From Cytophagales bacterium WSM2-2 (GTDB taxonomy: Bacteria > Bacteroidota > Bacteroidia > Cytophagales > Cyclobacteriaceae), in contig BNHL01000001.1 in assembly GCA_015472025.1 (NCBI GenBank), positions 372,001 to 436,000 of the forward strand: 64,000 nt of DNA. Reading direction: 5' to 3'. The notes beneath the pieces were generated by a model, which had not been told where the DNA came from, did not search any database, and worked only from the letters and a program-made list of their open reading frames with translations. Positions 9,454 to 17,422 of the stretch are shown in pieces. The number at the start of each line of letters is the position of its first letter. Position 1 is the stretch's first letter. A program made the translations under genes and the position numbers.

Positions 9454-11118
9454 TTAAACAGCAACATTGTTTTCAAACAGAGTTTGAATAAAGGTTACTT
9501 CAATGTTGTATTGACCGTCTTGATTAGTCTTGTCGTACTTGAAATTGTCCAGCTTCAAATAGTTATTGATCTCAGTACTGTAACTGTAAATCAGGTTTGA
9601 AGACATTAGTTCCATGAGCCAGTCAAAGGTTGCTTGGTTAATCCAACCAGTATCTACGATGATCTTCTTTGTGGTTTGAGTCCCATAGTTTGCGGATGAT
9701 TTAAAACCAGTTCGGAAACTTCCATCGGTGTTAATCGCCAATGGTGTTGAGTATGTCGACACAACACGGTCAATAGTACTTTCACGCAAGCCATTGAAAT
9801 CAATCGTATCGAACGTGCCTAACTTGTTCTGGAAGCATACACCAAAGTGATCAGGGTTAATTGAGTATTCGTAATGAAATGACTTTACTTGTGAATACTT
9901 TGTTGTTCCGCTATAACGCAATGAGAAATCGACTTGCTTGATTTTCTTCGCTGTTTCGAATGACGCTAAGTTCAACTTGGAATAAGAAGCATTTACCATA
10001 TACACTCCGCCTGTAGATGCAGTTATTGTGTGCAATGAATTATTGTTAGAGGTAGACCCGTCCCAAAACTTTATGTCAGCAAAGAAAGACAGAGTTGAGG
10101 GAGTCAAGTTATGAGGAACGATGACATATAAAATCTCTTTGGCTGATCTACTTGTATTCTTTATCTGAGGTGAATTAGTTAAGAATTTTGTGTTGACAAT
10201 CTTACCACTAACAGTAGCCCCGGTATAGTCAAACATCTTATTGGCGTTGGAATAGTCCAGAGCACCATTAAGCACCCATTTAATGCCTGTTCTACCTTTC
10301 TCGTTTTTCTTTTTGGTGCTGGTGCCTGGCACCAGCGCATAATTCTCCCCGTAACTAAAAAAGAAAGGTTTTAGGTAGTTATTGTCAATAGTTGAGTACT
10401 GAGTAAAGTCTGGAAGATCAATTGACAAAAGTGATTTGCAGATATTCGAAAAATTAAACTTGTGCGTGTTATCAACCGAATACGGTAATTCAAGACCTGT
10501 GATTCTTTGGAAACCTGATGTAGTGATTGTCTCACCTATTCCGTAGGTATTAAAGAAGTCGGTATAAACATCTGCATACAAAGTATAATCTGAGAACAAT
10601 GACCCCGAATACTGATCAGCACCAGCACTAACTTGAGTATGTGTTATGCCCGTGCTGGTTGGAATACCAGAAGGGTTAAGAATGGTAACCTGAGATGATC
10701 CAATTGAAAACCTTGAAGACTGTTGCTTACTGATCATCGTAACTGTTGAGCCGCTTGAACCCACGTAGTAGTTTTTGGATATGACTAAGTCATTTTGTAA
10801 ACATTGTGCTAACGATGAAGCTATCTGTTGTAAAGTTGTTGGCGATATGAGTGTTGACCCGCTTACATTCACCACTTTTTGGGTTAGCATGTAATTTTCT
10901 TGATTAGGAAAATCTTTAGCCCAAATCTTCAATGAGTAATTGTTCAAATCAGGGGACAATGTAATTTGAACTGAGTCATTGTTGTGCAGGAGTGCATTAA
11001 CCGTAAACGTATTAATGGCATTGGTTGGAGTTGTATGTGAAGCCGTTGACAATGTGAGTACAATAGGGTTTTCGCTTGCGACTATTGCTGCTGGTTCTAT
11101 AGCTGTGATATTTGGCAT
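9454..11118 (-). CDS. Phage tail structural protein, unassigned
   Basis: The product is 554 residues. An N-terminal beta domain (about 1-180, Thr/Ser-rich) is followed by a mixed region with KFNFSNICKSLLSIDLPDF, VGVCF-like strands near 410 and a C-terminal part with TGWINQATFDWLMELMSS followed by YNIEVTFIQTLFENNVAV. That combination, a segment containing 'FDWLMEL(L/M)xSN' and then a short beta hairpin, recurs in uncharacterised structural proteins of Bacteroidota prophages (recalled pattern, not searched). It lies between a neck-like gene and the large tail gene, so a baseplate or tail-tip role is likely. Specific function is unknown. Confidence 0.55.
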   Translation of the reverse strand: MPNITAIEPAAIVASENPIVLTLSTASHTTPTNAINTFTVNALLHNNDSVQITLSPDLNNYSLKIWAKDFPNQENYMLTQKVVNVSGSTLISPTTLQQIASSLAQCLQNDLVISKNYYVGSSGSTVTMISKQQSSRFSIGSSQVTILNPSGIPTSTGITHTQVSAGADQYSGSLFSDYTLYADVYTDFFNTYGIGETITTSGFQRITGLELPYSVDNTHKFNFSNICKSLLSIDLPDFTQYSTIDNNYLKPFFFSYGENYALVPGTSTKKKNEKGRTGIKWVLNGALDYSNANKMFDYTGATVSGKIVNTKFLTNSPQIKNTSRSAKEILYVIVPHNLTPSTLSFFADIKFWDGSTSNNNSLHTITASTGGVYMVNASYSKLNLASFETAKKIKQVDFSLRYSGTTKYSQVKSFHYEYSINPDHFGVCFQNKLGTFDTIDFNGLRESTIDRVVSTYSTPLAINTDGSFRTGFKSSANYGTQTTKKIIVDTGWINQATFDWLMELMSSNLIYSYSTEINNYLKLDNFKYDKTNQDGQYNIEVTFIQTLFENNVAV

Positions 11119-11124
11119 GTTCTA

Positions 11125-11580
11125 TTATTTGTTAATCGTGAATGCTGCAAAAAGACTATCACCGATGACCTGTTCCAAGTTGTCTCCAATCTTTACTTGA
11201 GCAACGTCCAGTACTGAGTTCTCAACAGTGTCTATAAATTTCTTTCCCCTGATACCGTTTTTATAAATCGCTGTCTGAATCACAAAGGCTAATTGATTCA
11301 ATGAGTACTTGGTACTTTGGATACTGTTTTTCTTTATCCATCGGATAATAGCATATACCGGGATCTTCTTTGCATTGGGTTTGCGTCCAGCAGAAACACT
11401 TTGATAGTAGTCATTGACATACATAAGTATCTGGTCACGCCCGTATTCAAACTCTATACTATCTGACAGGTTTGAATCTTTCTTGAGTGAATTTCTAAGT
11501 ACCAACTGTACGGTTGACTTCAACAGTTTTGTGAAGTCAGTGCCCAAGTTTGATAATATGTTTTCATTACGGTCAGCCAT
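11125..11580 (-). CDS. Neck/head-tail connector-like protein
   Basis: The product is 151 residues from ATG 11580, which overlaps the stop of the upstream gene as TAATG; the in-frame GTG two codons earlier is less likely. It is a small, basic, helical protein. The segment SAGRKPNAKKIPVYAIIRWIKKNSI followed by LAFVIQTAIYKNGIRGKKF resembles the HK97 gp10-like neck proteins, where a loop with 'GRxPxxKxP' precedes a helix and a later 'AxxIxxxIxxxGxxG' helix. It would plug or complete the head-tail joint. The one-base overlap with the tail-terminator-like gene implies translational coupling. Confidence 0.6.
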   Translation of the reverse strand: MADRNENILSNLGTDFTKLLKSTVQLVLRNSLKKDSNLSDSIEFEYGRDQILMYVNDYYQSVSAGRKPNAKKIPVYAIIRWIKKNSIQSTKYSLNQLAFVIQTAIYKNGIRGKKFIDTVENSVLDVAQVKIGDNLEQVIGDSLFAAFTINK

Positions 11581-12029
11581 TAGCACTCAAGGGTAAAATC
11601 ACCAAGATTACAATCTCTCTTCATTTGTCCTTTGATCTCAAGTCTCACTCCCGTTGCATTATCATCCGAAAATTCACGTAACGATAATCCATTGACTGAA
11701 TCAATCTTAAAACCTTTTACAGTTTTATAAATTATCTGAGTCACATTGTCACCAATACTTTCAGCCTGAGAGATCAACATGTGATCACCTTTTACATCAT
11801 CACCTTTACCCTTAGTAGTGAATAGTATTAATAGAGCGAACTGAACGGTTTTTAAATTGTCCTGATCAAAAGAATAGTCGATGTTGTATGGCAGTTCTAA
11901 GAATGCCAACGGATATTTCTTGCCCTTACCTGTCGCAAGCTGGTAGTCTTCACCGTAGTCGAATGATTGAATATTACGGTTGCTCAAACATATCTTTTCT
12001 ATTTCGTTTTTGAAATGTTGCAGTGTCAT
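11580..12029 (-). CDS. Tail terminator/completion-like protein
   Basis: The product is 149 residues from ATG 12029 (MTLQHFKNEIEKIC); an ATG at 12047 adds six residues and cannot be excluded. It has a small alpha/beta pattern: an N-terminal helix, strands YPLAFLELPYNIDY and KTVQFALLILFTTKGK, a long helix with IGDNVTQIIYKTVKGF, and a final strand set. This resembles phage tail-terminator (gpU/XkdJ-type) folds, in which two strands carry a conserved Pro and a long central helix. It comes first in a coupled pair with the neck-like gene, as expected for head-tail joining proteins. The assignment rests on context and fold pattern only. Confidence 0.5.
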   Translation of the reverse strand: MTLQHFKNEIEKICLSNRNIQSFDYGEDYQLATGKGKKYPLAFLELPYNIDYSFDQDNLKTVQFALLILFTTKGKGDDVKGDHMLISQAESIGDNVTQIIYKTVKGFKIDSVNGLSLREFSDDNATGVRLEIKGQMKRDCNLGDFTLEC

Positions 12030-12085
12030 GTGAATAAGACACCACATGTCCGAAAAGACACAATAGATGTGGTTTAAAAATATGC

Positions 12086-12093
12086 TATCTTTA
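12086..12093 (+). promoter_or_regulatory. Probable -7 box TATCTTTA for the 12099 gene
   Basis: TATCTTTA matches the Bacteroidota -7 consensus TAnnTTTG except the last base and ends six bases before the ATG at 12099. Transcription would start at or next to the start codon, so the mRNA is probably leaderless. No clear -33 element is visible. Confidence 0.45.
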
Positions 12094-12098
12094 TTTAC

Positions 12099-12746
12099 AT
12101 GGTGGCAGTAATTATTGGTTCACTCTTTTTTATTCTTTTTGTAGGGTTTATCACGATACGGAGAGAGTACGTAAAATTTCAAAAAGATAATATTTTATCG
12201 AACGAATTTGCAGTAACGTTCCAGCAGGCTTGGGTTGATAAAACTAACTCTCATTTTGATGGGGTAAAATATAGTTGGCTACTAAAGAATGTTGACAAAA
12301 TACAAAGCACAATGGATACTCACATTGGTCTCATTACCTATAAACCTGCGGGTTATGACACCTTTATTCCGAATTATCCAGTACTAACTAATACGGTCAA
12401 TAAATTAACAACCGGGGATGTATACACCACAGATTATACGTTGGCTATAAACGCCTTATTAAGGCACATAGGAATGCTGGAAACTGAAATGAACAATTCA
12501 TTTACTCGTCTTAGAAATCCGTTTATTTGTTTTCAAGTTGGATTCACTCAAATAGCATCATTGCCGTTCTACATTTTAACATGGTTTGGAATTCTAAACC
12601 CAGATTCTCCAAAAAAGCTAATCCGAAATGGATTATACAAAGTGGTTGTTGGCATACTCGGATTAGTTGGATTTATCAGTGCCATCGTCACAATCATTGA
12701 TGGATGGGAGCCAACAGTTAAAATGTATCATTCAATCTTCCCATGA
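12099..12746 (+). CDS. Prophage membrane protein, unknown
   Basis: The product is 215 residues, transcribed against the surrounding late genes. A TM segment lies at about 1-20 (VAVIIGSLFFILFVGFI). A soluble, mostly helical region follows (about 25-140), then hydrophobic segments near 150-168 (IASLPFYILTWFGIL) and 178-203 (VVVGILGLVGFISAIVTII). It ends convergently only 5 bases from the reconstructed end of the tail-chaperone-like gene. Position and orientation mark it as a cargo gene expressed independently of the lytic programme, perhaps in the lysogen. Superinfection exclusion is a possibility, but nothing in the sequence proves it. Confidence 0.65.
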   Translation: MVAVIIGSLFFILFVGFITIRREYVKFQKDNILSNEFAVTFQQAWVDKTNSHFDGVKYSWLLKNVDKIQSTMDTHIGLITYKPAGYDTFIPNYPVLTNTVNKLTTGDVYTTDYTLAINALLRHIGMLETEMNNSFTRLRNPFICFQVGFTQIASLPFYILTWFGILNPDSPKKLIRNGLYKVVVGILGLVGFISAIVTIIDGWEPTVKMYHSIFP

Positions 12747-12751
12747 GTCTC

Positions 12752-13551
12752 TTATCTCTTCAGTTTCAATTGCTTATTACTTTCTTCTGAAAATATTTTT
12801 TGAACCTTTGTGTCAAGGTCATTCTTTGCGTTCCTGATCTGTAACCATAATAGTGTCGTCTCCAAATCCTTTTTAAGCACCTGAGATAGATTCGTAATAG
12901 ATCCCTCAGACAACGAGTAAGCAATCCCCCACCACGAGAATCTTTTAGCATGGTCAGCATATAGTCGGTCGATTGCAGAATATTCTGATTTTGCATTTCC
13001 AGAACTGAATTGTAGTCTGGGTTCAACAAGTTTGCGCTGGTCAAAAAAAAAGTGTTTAGTCCATTGGCAATTGGTAATGGTAGTTCAACAAACTCTTTTG
13101 CTCGTTCTTCAATATCATAGTCATCCAATGACTCATCCTCTCTCTTACAAAGTATGGCGATCATCAGAGGTAATCCATGAAATGGTTTGTCTTTATACTG
13201 TTCTCTTGCTGCTTCAAAAGAAATGAAGTCTTGGAACTCACCTTTCAGCATTGATGGGATTACAAAGTACTTAAATCCAAGATGCTCGAATTCATGTACC
13301 GGGTCCGCTGGTAACGGTTGATTTAAGAAGTCCAGTACTGCTATAAGTTTCTTTACTGTATTGATATGTAACTTCTTTACCTGCTCCATTTCCATATCCA
13401 AGTATCCCGATAACATCGCCATGCTTCTATATTCAGGATGCTCTATCATTAGTCTCTCTACCACCATTTGTTGGTGCAGTGTTATGTCGTTCCACGATTC
13501 TGGAATTTTGTAAGTTGTTCCTACTACATCTATCTCCTTCACTTCATTCAA
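12752..13551 (-). CDS. Putative tail assembly chaperone with -1 frame change
   Basis: The frame opened at ATG 13551 (MNEVKEIDVVGTTYKIPESW) encodes about 166 residues up to a run of nine T (complement of 13043-13051). Beyond it, the same frame stays open to 12766 but gives an Arg/Leu-rich, implausible tail. The -1 frame, NTFFFDQRKLVEPRLQFSS then DRLYADHAKRFSWWGIAYSL and a helical Lys/Glu-rich end, is protein-like and stops at 12752, five bases from the convergent neighbour. The joined product would be 266 residues. Tail assembly chaperones (lambda G/GT) are known to use -1 frameshifting, and this gene lies in the tail module. An ordinary indel or a sequencing error in the homopolymer is the alternative. 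Function is inferred from context. Confidence 0.6.
13043..13051 (-). other. Slippery run of nine T (frameshift site)
   Basis: On the coding strand the context is ACT TTT TTT TTG. It contains T-TTT-TTT, which allows full re-pairing in the -1 frame and is also long enough for polymerase slippage. One extra T would join the two halves of the gene in one frame. See the tail-chaperone-like CDS. Confidence 0.6.
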
Positions 13552-13572
13552 TTGTTCATTTTAAGTTTATCG

Positions 13573-13957
13573 TTTCAGTTCTCTCTGAGAAGAGACTCGA
13601 ACCGGGGTCTGAAAATAAATACTCAGAATTTTTTGAAAAGGAGAATGGAAGTCAAGAAATTTGCTTCAAGTATTCGGGTTTGGAAAACGTTCCAAATCAA
13701 TTTGAGTCCGAGAGGCTCAAATCCATGTTTCGAGGTAATTTAATCCCGCATTTATGGGAAGGAAGAAGAAGAGAAAGACAGTCGGTCTTTCATTCTGGCT
13801 TGACCGCATCTGGAAATCAGCTACGTCAAAGCAATCGGTAACAGTGTTGCTCACGATGATAATGACAATTATCATTAATCGCTGTAGATAAGAGCATAAG
13901 ATAGACTTACCAACAGAATTAGAAAAAGGCATCACCAACGGTGGTGCTTTTTTATTT
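13573..13957 (+). ncRNA. Candidate structured RNA upstream of HEPN gene
   Basis: This stretch lacks a credible gene but is packed with local hairpins: TTTCAG/CTGAAA at 13573/13609; TTTGGAA-AACG-TTCCAAA at 13679-13696; a 9-bp stem with loop CGAGA at 13700-13722; TCCC/GGGA at 13744-13759; GAAAGAC-AGTCG-GTCTTTC at 13773-13791; TTGAC/GTCAA enclosing CTG/CAG at 13800-13829; AGCAA/TTGCT at 13830-13851; and ATGATAAT/ATTATCAT at 13856-13875. It ends in an intrinsic terminator. That series suggests one or more structured RNAs read left to right. The HEPN gene starts 12 bases later. AbiF-type HEPN genes are known to have an upstream structured RNA; whether this is analogous is inference. Confidence 0.5.
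13929..13957 (+). terminator. Intrinsic terminator before HEPN gene
   Basis: The stem GCATCACC/GGTGGTGC has one wobble pair and loop AAC, and is followed by TTTTTTATTT. An A-run on the left side lets it work in the opposite direction too. It ends 12 bases before the ATG at 13970, so the HEPN gene must start transcription beyond it or be controlled by read-through. Confidence 0.75.
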
Positions 13958-13964
13958 AATTTTA
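13957..13964 (+). promoter_or_regulatory. Possible -7 box TAATTTTA for HEPN gene
   Basis: TAATTTTA fits TAnnTTT(G/A), overlaps the end of the terminator T-tract and ends six bases before ATG 13970, the same spacing as at 12086-12093. It would give a leaderless mRNA. It is low complexity, so chance is possible. Confidence 0.3.
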
Positions 13965-13969
13965 TCTGC

Positions 13970-14971
13970 ATGAATAAAACAATACACCATCACAGTCGGA
14001 GACTAATCTTTACGATTTTTTCTGGTGCTGATGATTCATTTCTGAAACTTGATCTCTCTTTTCTGAACCTAAGAATTCTAAATACCAACTCCAAAGAATT
14101 CATGGGCATAATAGAATCTATGATCCCACCTGATCATGGCAAGGATTTTATCAAGCATGAACAAGACCGATACATAAAATGGAATCTCGATTACTCAAAT
14201 TTACATCACTCACCAACCCATGCAGTTATACCAATCGACTTTTCAAACCCGGTTAAATCAGAGGTCTTTCACCAACTACAATATTTCCTATTACTGATGT
14301 TCCCTTCAAATTTGAGGATTTATAGTGAGGTTACTTATAATAGGTATGAAGAAACATCGGACAAATATTCACGGACAGGTCATAGTGAATGGAAGGCATA
14401 TATTTCTATTAGTGTTAAAAAAAATACTTTGCGAATTGCTGAATCTGAAATAGAAAATGTGAGCAAATTTCTTCAATTATGTTTTGATCGGCTACCAAAA
14501 CTAAGATGGTTAAGCGTTGCGTTTGATTCATACCAAGGCAGTTTTTTCCATTGGTCAAAGGAAATGGTCTATTTAAGTCTTTGTATTTCATTGGAGTCGT
14601 TGAGTTCATCTAAAACAGAGATAACACATCAACTTAGCAGGATGTGTGCAGTATTGAATTCCGAAACTAAAGAGCAAGGAGCAATAGTATACACAAACAT
14701 GAAACGCTTCTATAACCTTCGATCGGAGATTGTACATGGAAGTAATTACGATAATGAATTAGTTAATAAGTATTTTTTTCCTCTCTATTATATGGTTTCG
14801 AGAACCATAATAGAACTTGTCTACTTGAATATTGATAGTAAGGAAAAACTTACAGATTTAATAAACGAACAAGGCTACGGAACACGCAAAGAGTTCTCAC
14901 CAGAAAGCGGAAAGTATAATTTCAATAGTGAAAGCATTGTCAAGCTATTTGAGGTAGTTCCCAAAAAATAG
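13970..14971 (+). CDS. HEPN-domain protein (ApeA-like), putative defence
   Basis: The product is 333 residues. The C-terminal third has the HEPN layout: a helix YLSLCISLESLSSS (about 201-214), a second helix TEITHQLSRMCAVLN, then MKRFYNLRSEIVHGSNYDNE, whose R251 and H256 form the Rx4-6H motif of HEPN ribonucleases. The N-terminal about 170 residues are beta-rich with no recognised domain. The layout resembles ApeA-type proteins, where an N-terminal sensor domain precedes an HEPN domain that degrades RNA during phage infection. It lies alone on the plus strand between the terminase and tail genes, the place where prophages often keep anti-phage cargo. A hairpin-rich RNA candidate ends just upstream. 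Confidence 0.7.
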   Translation: MNKTIHHHSRRLIFTIFSGADDSFLKLDLSFLNLRILNTNSKEFMGIIESMIPPDHGKDFIKHEQDRYIKWNLDYSNLHHSPTHAVIPIDFSNPVKSEVFHQLQYFLLLMFPSNLRIYSEVTYNRYEETSDKYSRTGHSEWKAYISISVKKNTLRIAESEIENVSKFLQLCFDRLPKLRWLSVAFDSYQGSFFHWSKEMVYLSLCISLESLSSSKTEITHQLSRMCAVLNSETKEQGAIVYTNMKRFYNLRSEIVHGSNYDNELVNKYFFPLYYMVSRTIIELVYLNIDSKEKLTDLINEQGYGTRKEFSPESGKYNFNSESIVKLFEVVPKK

Positions 14972-14986
14972 TTACTTCTAATGTAA

Positions 14987-16435
14987 TCACATGTAGTAAG
15001 AGAATTTCGCTCCTGCTCCAAGCAACTTATTGACTGCCATAATCAGAGTATCACAGAAATCATCATGCCGTGCATTTGGAAAAGTTGTCAATTCATAGAT
15101 AGCATTATCATTCCATCCGCCACGAACGAACTTCACTCTTCTACTTTCCAGCTTAGGTGTAATTGCGTTAAGCCGAACGGCTTTGCTATCATTACCCTGT
15201 GGTAGTTCGATCACATTTAGCATGGTTTCAATCTTTAACTGTTGGGCGATTGACTTACCGCTTGCCTTGGGTTCGATGAACACCATTGTTTTATTACTTC
15301 CAAGTTCGTTAACGATTCCTTTTATCTTCTTTACCAGTTCTGGAAACTCTAACCAGACCTGAAAAACCTGCTTGACGTAGATTGCATTGTTATGAAGACC
15401 GCAAACGGTAATGCAGGTAGGGTCGTTAGTCTTCTTACTGGTGAAGGCACTGTCAACGAATAGATGATAATCCGTTAACGGTGCAGCCTCAACGATCTCC
15501 AACCACTCTCTTTTAATAATACCACCACCGATGGGTGCTGGTGATTGCAAATACTGTGTTGCGAATACCTGATCACTATCTGTTAGGTCACTGAACGATG
15601 TTTCAGGAAATCTTTCATTCCAAAGAACACCGTTGACATAGTTATTTCTCAGTGCAACCGGAGAAACGTCATCGGTCAATTGCATTGGCAGACAAATGTG
15701 CAGGTACTTGTCTTTGTTTGAGGTGAGTAGGAAGTTGTACAGGTCTTTATCGCTCAACCGTTGCCCGATCAGAACACGAATGTTGACTTTGGGATTAGCT
15801 AAACGGTTGAAAATTGATTCACGGTAGATTCTTTGAGCAGTGTCCAGTTTAATATCACTAACACTTTTGGCATCCAAGTAGTCATCAAGTATAATCCAGT
15901 TGCTATGATGACCAGTAACGCCAGCCATCATTGAAATACTGATACGCTGACCGCCAACGGTGTTCCTGAAATTTGATTTACTGCTACTGTCTATCCTGAT
16001 GTTGATGTCTGTACATAATGTCTTGTACCAGTCAGATTCAATCAGGTCTTTTGTTTGTGACGCAAAGTCAATACTAAGGTCATCAGAGTGAGAAATATTG
16101 ATGAACGTTTCATGTGGGTTGACAAAACCCCACACCCAAGCGGTCAAACAAACAGAAACGATCGATGATTTACTTACAGAAGGTGGGCAATTGATGATTA
16201 TATCTTTGGTCTTGGGCAATTTGTCACGCATTCGGAACGCTTCACCTTGCAGCACATCACAGATATAGTTGTGATGCCAATTGAACTGCCAATCTTCTGC
16301 TGGTTTTAGTACCTGAGAACAGGCATCTTTAAAAAACTCAAAGAATGATCGCCTGTATTTTTCACGTTTGAGTTGTAAAATCAGTTCTGATTTCCGTTCC
16401 CCTGTTGCTGACTTCAATAATTCCGTTACCTGCAT
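14987..16435 (-). CDS. Terminase large subunit
   Basis: The product is 482 residues, a normal length for the family. The N-terminal ATPase has a degenerate Walker A (CPPSVSKSS, about 83-91) after DIII, a helix SIVSVCLTAWVWG, and Walker B WIILDDYLDAKS (about 180-191). The C-terminal RNase H-like nuclease has YHLFVDSAFTSKKTNDPT, supplying the first acidic residue, FIEPKASGKS in the middle, and the late ARHDDFCDTLIMAVN acidic cluster (about 455-468). It cuts and pumps DNA into proheads. Unusually, the expected portal gene does not follow. The convergent HEPN gene ends 15 bases downstream. Confidence 0.95.
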   Translation of the reverse strand: MQVTELLKSATGERKSELILQLKREKYRRSFFEFFKDACSQVLKPAEDWQFNWHHNYICDVLQGEAFRMRDKLPKTKDIIINCPPSVSKSSIVSVCLTAWVWGFVNPHETFINISHSDDLSIDFASQTKDLIESDWYKTLCTDINIRIDSSSKSNFRNTVGGQRISISMMAGVTGHHSNWIILDDYLDAKSVSDIKLDTAQRIYRESIFNRLANPKVNIRVLIGQRLSDKDLYNFLLTSNKDKYLHICLPMQLTDDVSPVALRNNYVNGVLWNERFPETSFSDLTDSDQVFATQYLQSPAPIGGGIIKREWLEIVEAAPLTDYHLFVDSAFTSKKTNDPTCITVCGLHNNAIYVKQVFQVWLEFPELVKKIKGIVNELGSNKTMVFIEPKASGKSIAQQLKIETMLNVIELPQGNDSKAVRLNAITPKLESRRVKFVRGGWNDNAIYELTTFPNARHDDFCDTLIMAVNKLLGAGAKFSYYM

Positions 16436-16456
16436 TCATTAGCATGACAATGGAAT

Positions 16457-16484
16457 TTTGAAAAGACGTAATTAAGTATATTTG
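16457..16484 (+). promoter_or_regulatory. Bacteroidota-type promoter, leaderless
   Basis: A -33-like TTTG at 16457-16460 and a perfect -7 box TATATTTG (TAnnTTTG) at 16477-16484 are separated by 16 bases. The box ends four bases before ATG 16489, so transcription should begin at about the start codon. Confidence 0.65.
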
Positions 16485-16488
16485 ATAT

Positions 16489-16827
16489 ATGTGGCTTATC
16501 ATTTCATTTACGCTGAGGTTCTTTGTCATTGGTTGGCTCATCGTTGGAGCGATCAGATTGACAGATTCCTATTGGAGAGACTCATTCGAAGACCTACATT
16601 TTCTTAACATATTGCTTGTACTTTGCGTACCATTCTTTGCAGCATTGCTTTCTTATAATATTTGTGGACTGCATGGTAGTGCTCAAACTGGTATTGGCTT
16701 TGGCATTTTTTTGACATTAGCACCTTACGTTTTATATAAGGCTAAAGCGGAAAAAGATAGAAGAGAACGAAAAGAAGCGTTCAGAAAATGGGAAGAAGAG
16801 GAAGAACGAAAATCCAGAAACTCATAA
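16489..16827 (+). CDS. Small prophage membrane protein, unknown
   Basis: The product is 112 residues with about three TM segments (about 1-25, 38-62 and 66-84) and a highly charged cytoplasmic tail from residue 85 (KAEKDRRERKEAFRKWEEEE). It is divergent from the large terminase and followed after 12 bases by a small charged protein, forming a two-gene + strand unit within minus-strand late genes. No family was recognised. A membrane cargo gene expressed in the lysogen is the best guess. Confidence 0.6.
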   Translation: MWLIISFTLRFFVIGWLIVGAIRLTDSYWRDSFEDLHFLNILLVLCVPFFAALLSYNICGLHGSAQTGIGFGIFLTLAPYVLYKAKAEKDRRERKEAFRKWEEEEERKSRNS

Positions 16828-16839
16828 ACCAAAAAAATA

Positions 16840-17088
16840 ATGTCAACCATGAAAGACCTAATAGCTGAAATCGAAGCTGGAGGAATAAAATTCGAATACA
16901 ATCACCAAGACATGCAAAAATATATCTTGTTCACCGCATTACGCAACAGGGTATACCTTGAACATATTATTGAAGAACTCTATACTAACAAGAAGAAGAG
17001 AAAAGCAAAGTTCAAAGAATTGGAAGAGAAGTTTATGAAACAACTCCATGAATCGGTTGCCGATTTAGCAATGCTTAATAAGCCCTGA
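16840..17088 (+). CDS. Small charged helical protein, unknown
   Basis: The product is 82 residues, Lys/Glu-rich and predicted mostly helical (IEELYTNKKKRKAKFKELEE). It starts with MSTMKDLIAEIEAGG, with ATG at 16840 or 16849. It lies 12 bases behind the small membrane protein, so the two are probably co-transcribed. No domain was recognised. Confidence 0.5.
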   Translation: MSTMKDLIAEIEAGGIKFEYNHQDMQKYILFTALRNRVYLEHIIEELYTNKKKRKAKFKELEEKFMKQLHESVADLAMLNKP

Positions 17089-17422
17089 TCCAGAAATTTT
17101 ATAATTTTTTATAACTCGAAATCTCCCACTATTGATTTCGCAAAGACGGGGTCAACTCGTCCCGGTAAAAAAATTCTCGCTGGAAATGTTAATCCAACCA
17201 GCAACCGTTATCTTTCGATCATGTTGTTGCCAGTACTGATGCAGGTAAAAACTGATAGTCCAAAACAGGCTGCAAACGAGGTTTTTTACACCGTTGTCGA
17301 AACGAATAATCTTTTGTTTTCCAGTACTGGAACGGGGTCAAACAGAATTAAGTAGAGGAAAGTCTATTTAACATAAACACGGATTCTTTAACTGCATACA
17401 CGCAAAACAGAATATTCTTTGT
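17089..17422. other. Intergenic region, possible packaging or control region
   Basis: These 334 bases between convergent genes (the 82-residue protein and the small terminase) hold no credible gene. They contain a 14-bp perfect palindrome TTCCAGTACTGGAA at 17319-17332, a second CCAGTACTG at 17230, and two copies of ACGGGGTCAA, at about 17150 and 17332, the second touching the palindrome. A position beside the small terminase is where cos or pac sites often lie, but nothing proves one here. Confidence 0.4.

Noticed and set aside
12766..13043. 0-frame C terminus of the 261-residue ORF
   Set aside because: It is Arg/Leu-rich and unlike the preceding part; the -1 frame is clearly better and ends at 12752.
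13585..13612. tRNA-like T-arm (CGGTTCGAGTC on the minus strand)
   Set aside because: The flanking bases do not pair as a T stem and no acceptor or anticodon arm fits.
13479..13841. 120-residue plus-strand ORF
   Set aside because: Its first part is antisense to the tail-chaperone-like start and the rest runs through the hairpin-rich stretch; the composition is not protein-like.
13717..13971. 84-residue minus-strand ORF
   Set aside because: It is antisense to the candidate RNA and terminator; hydrophobic runs come from AT-rich stems.
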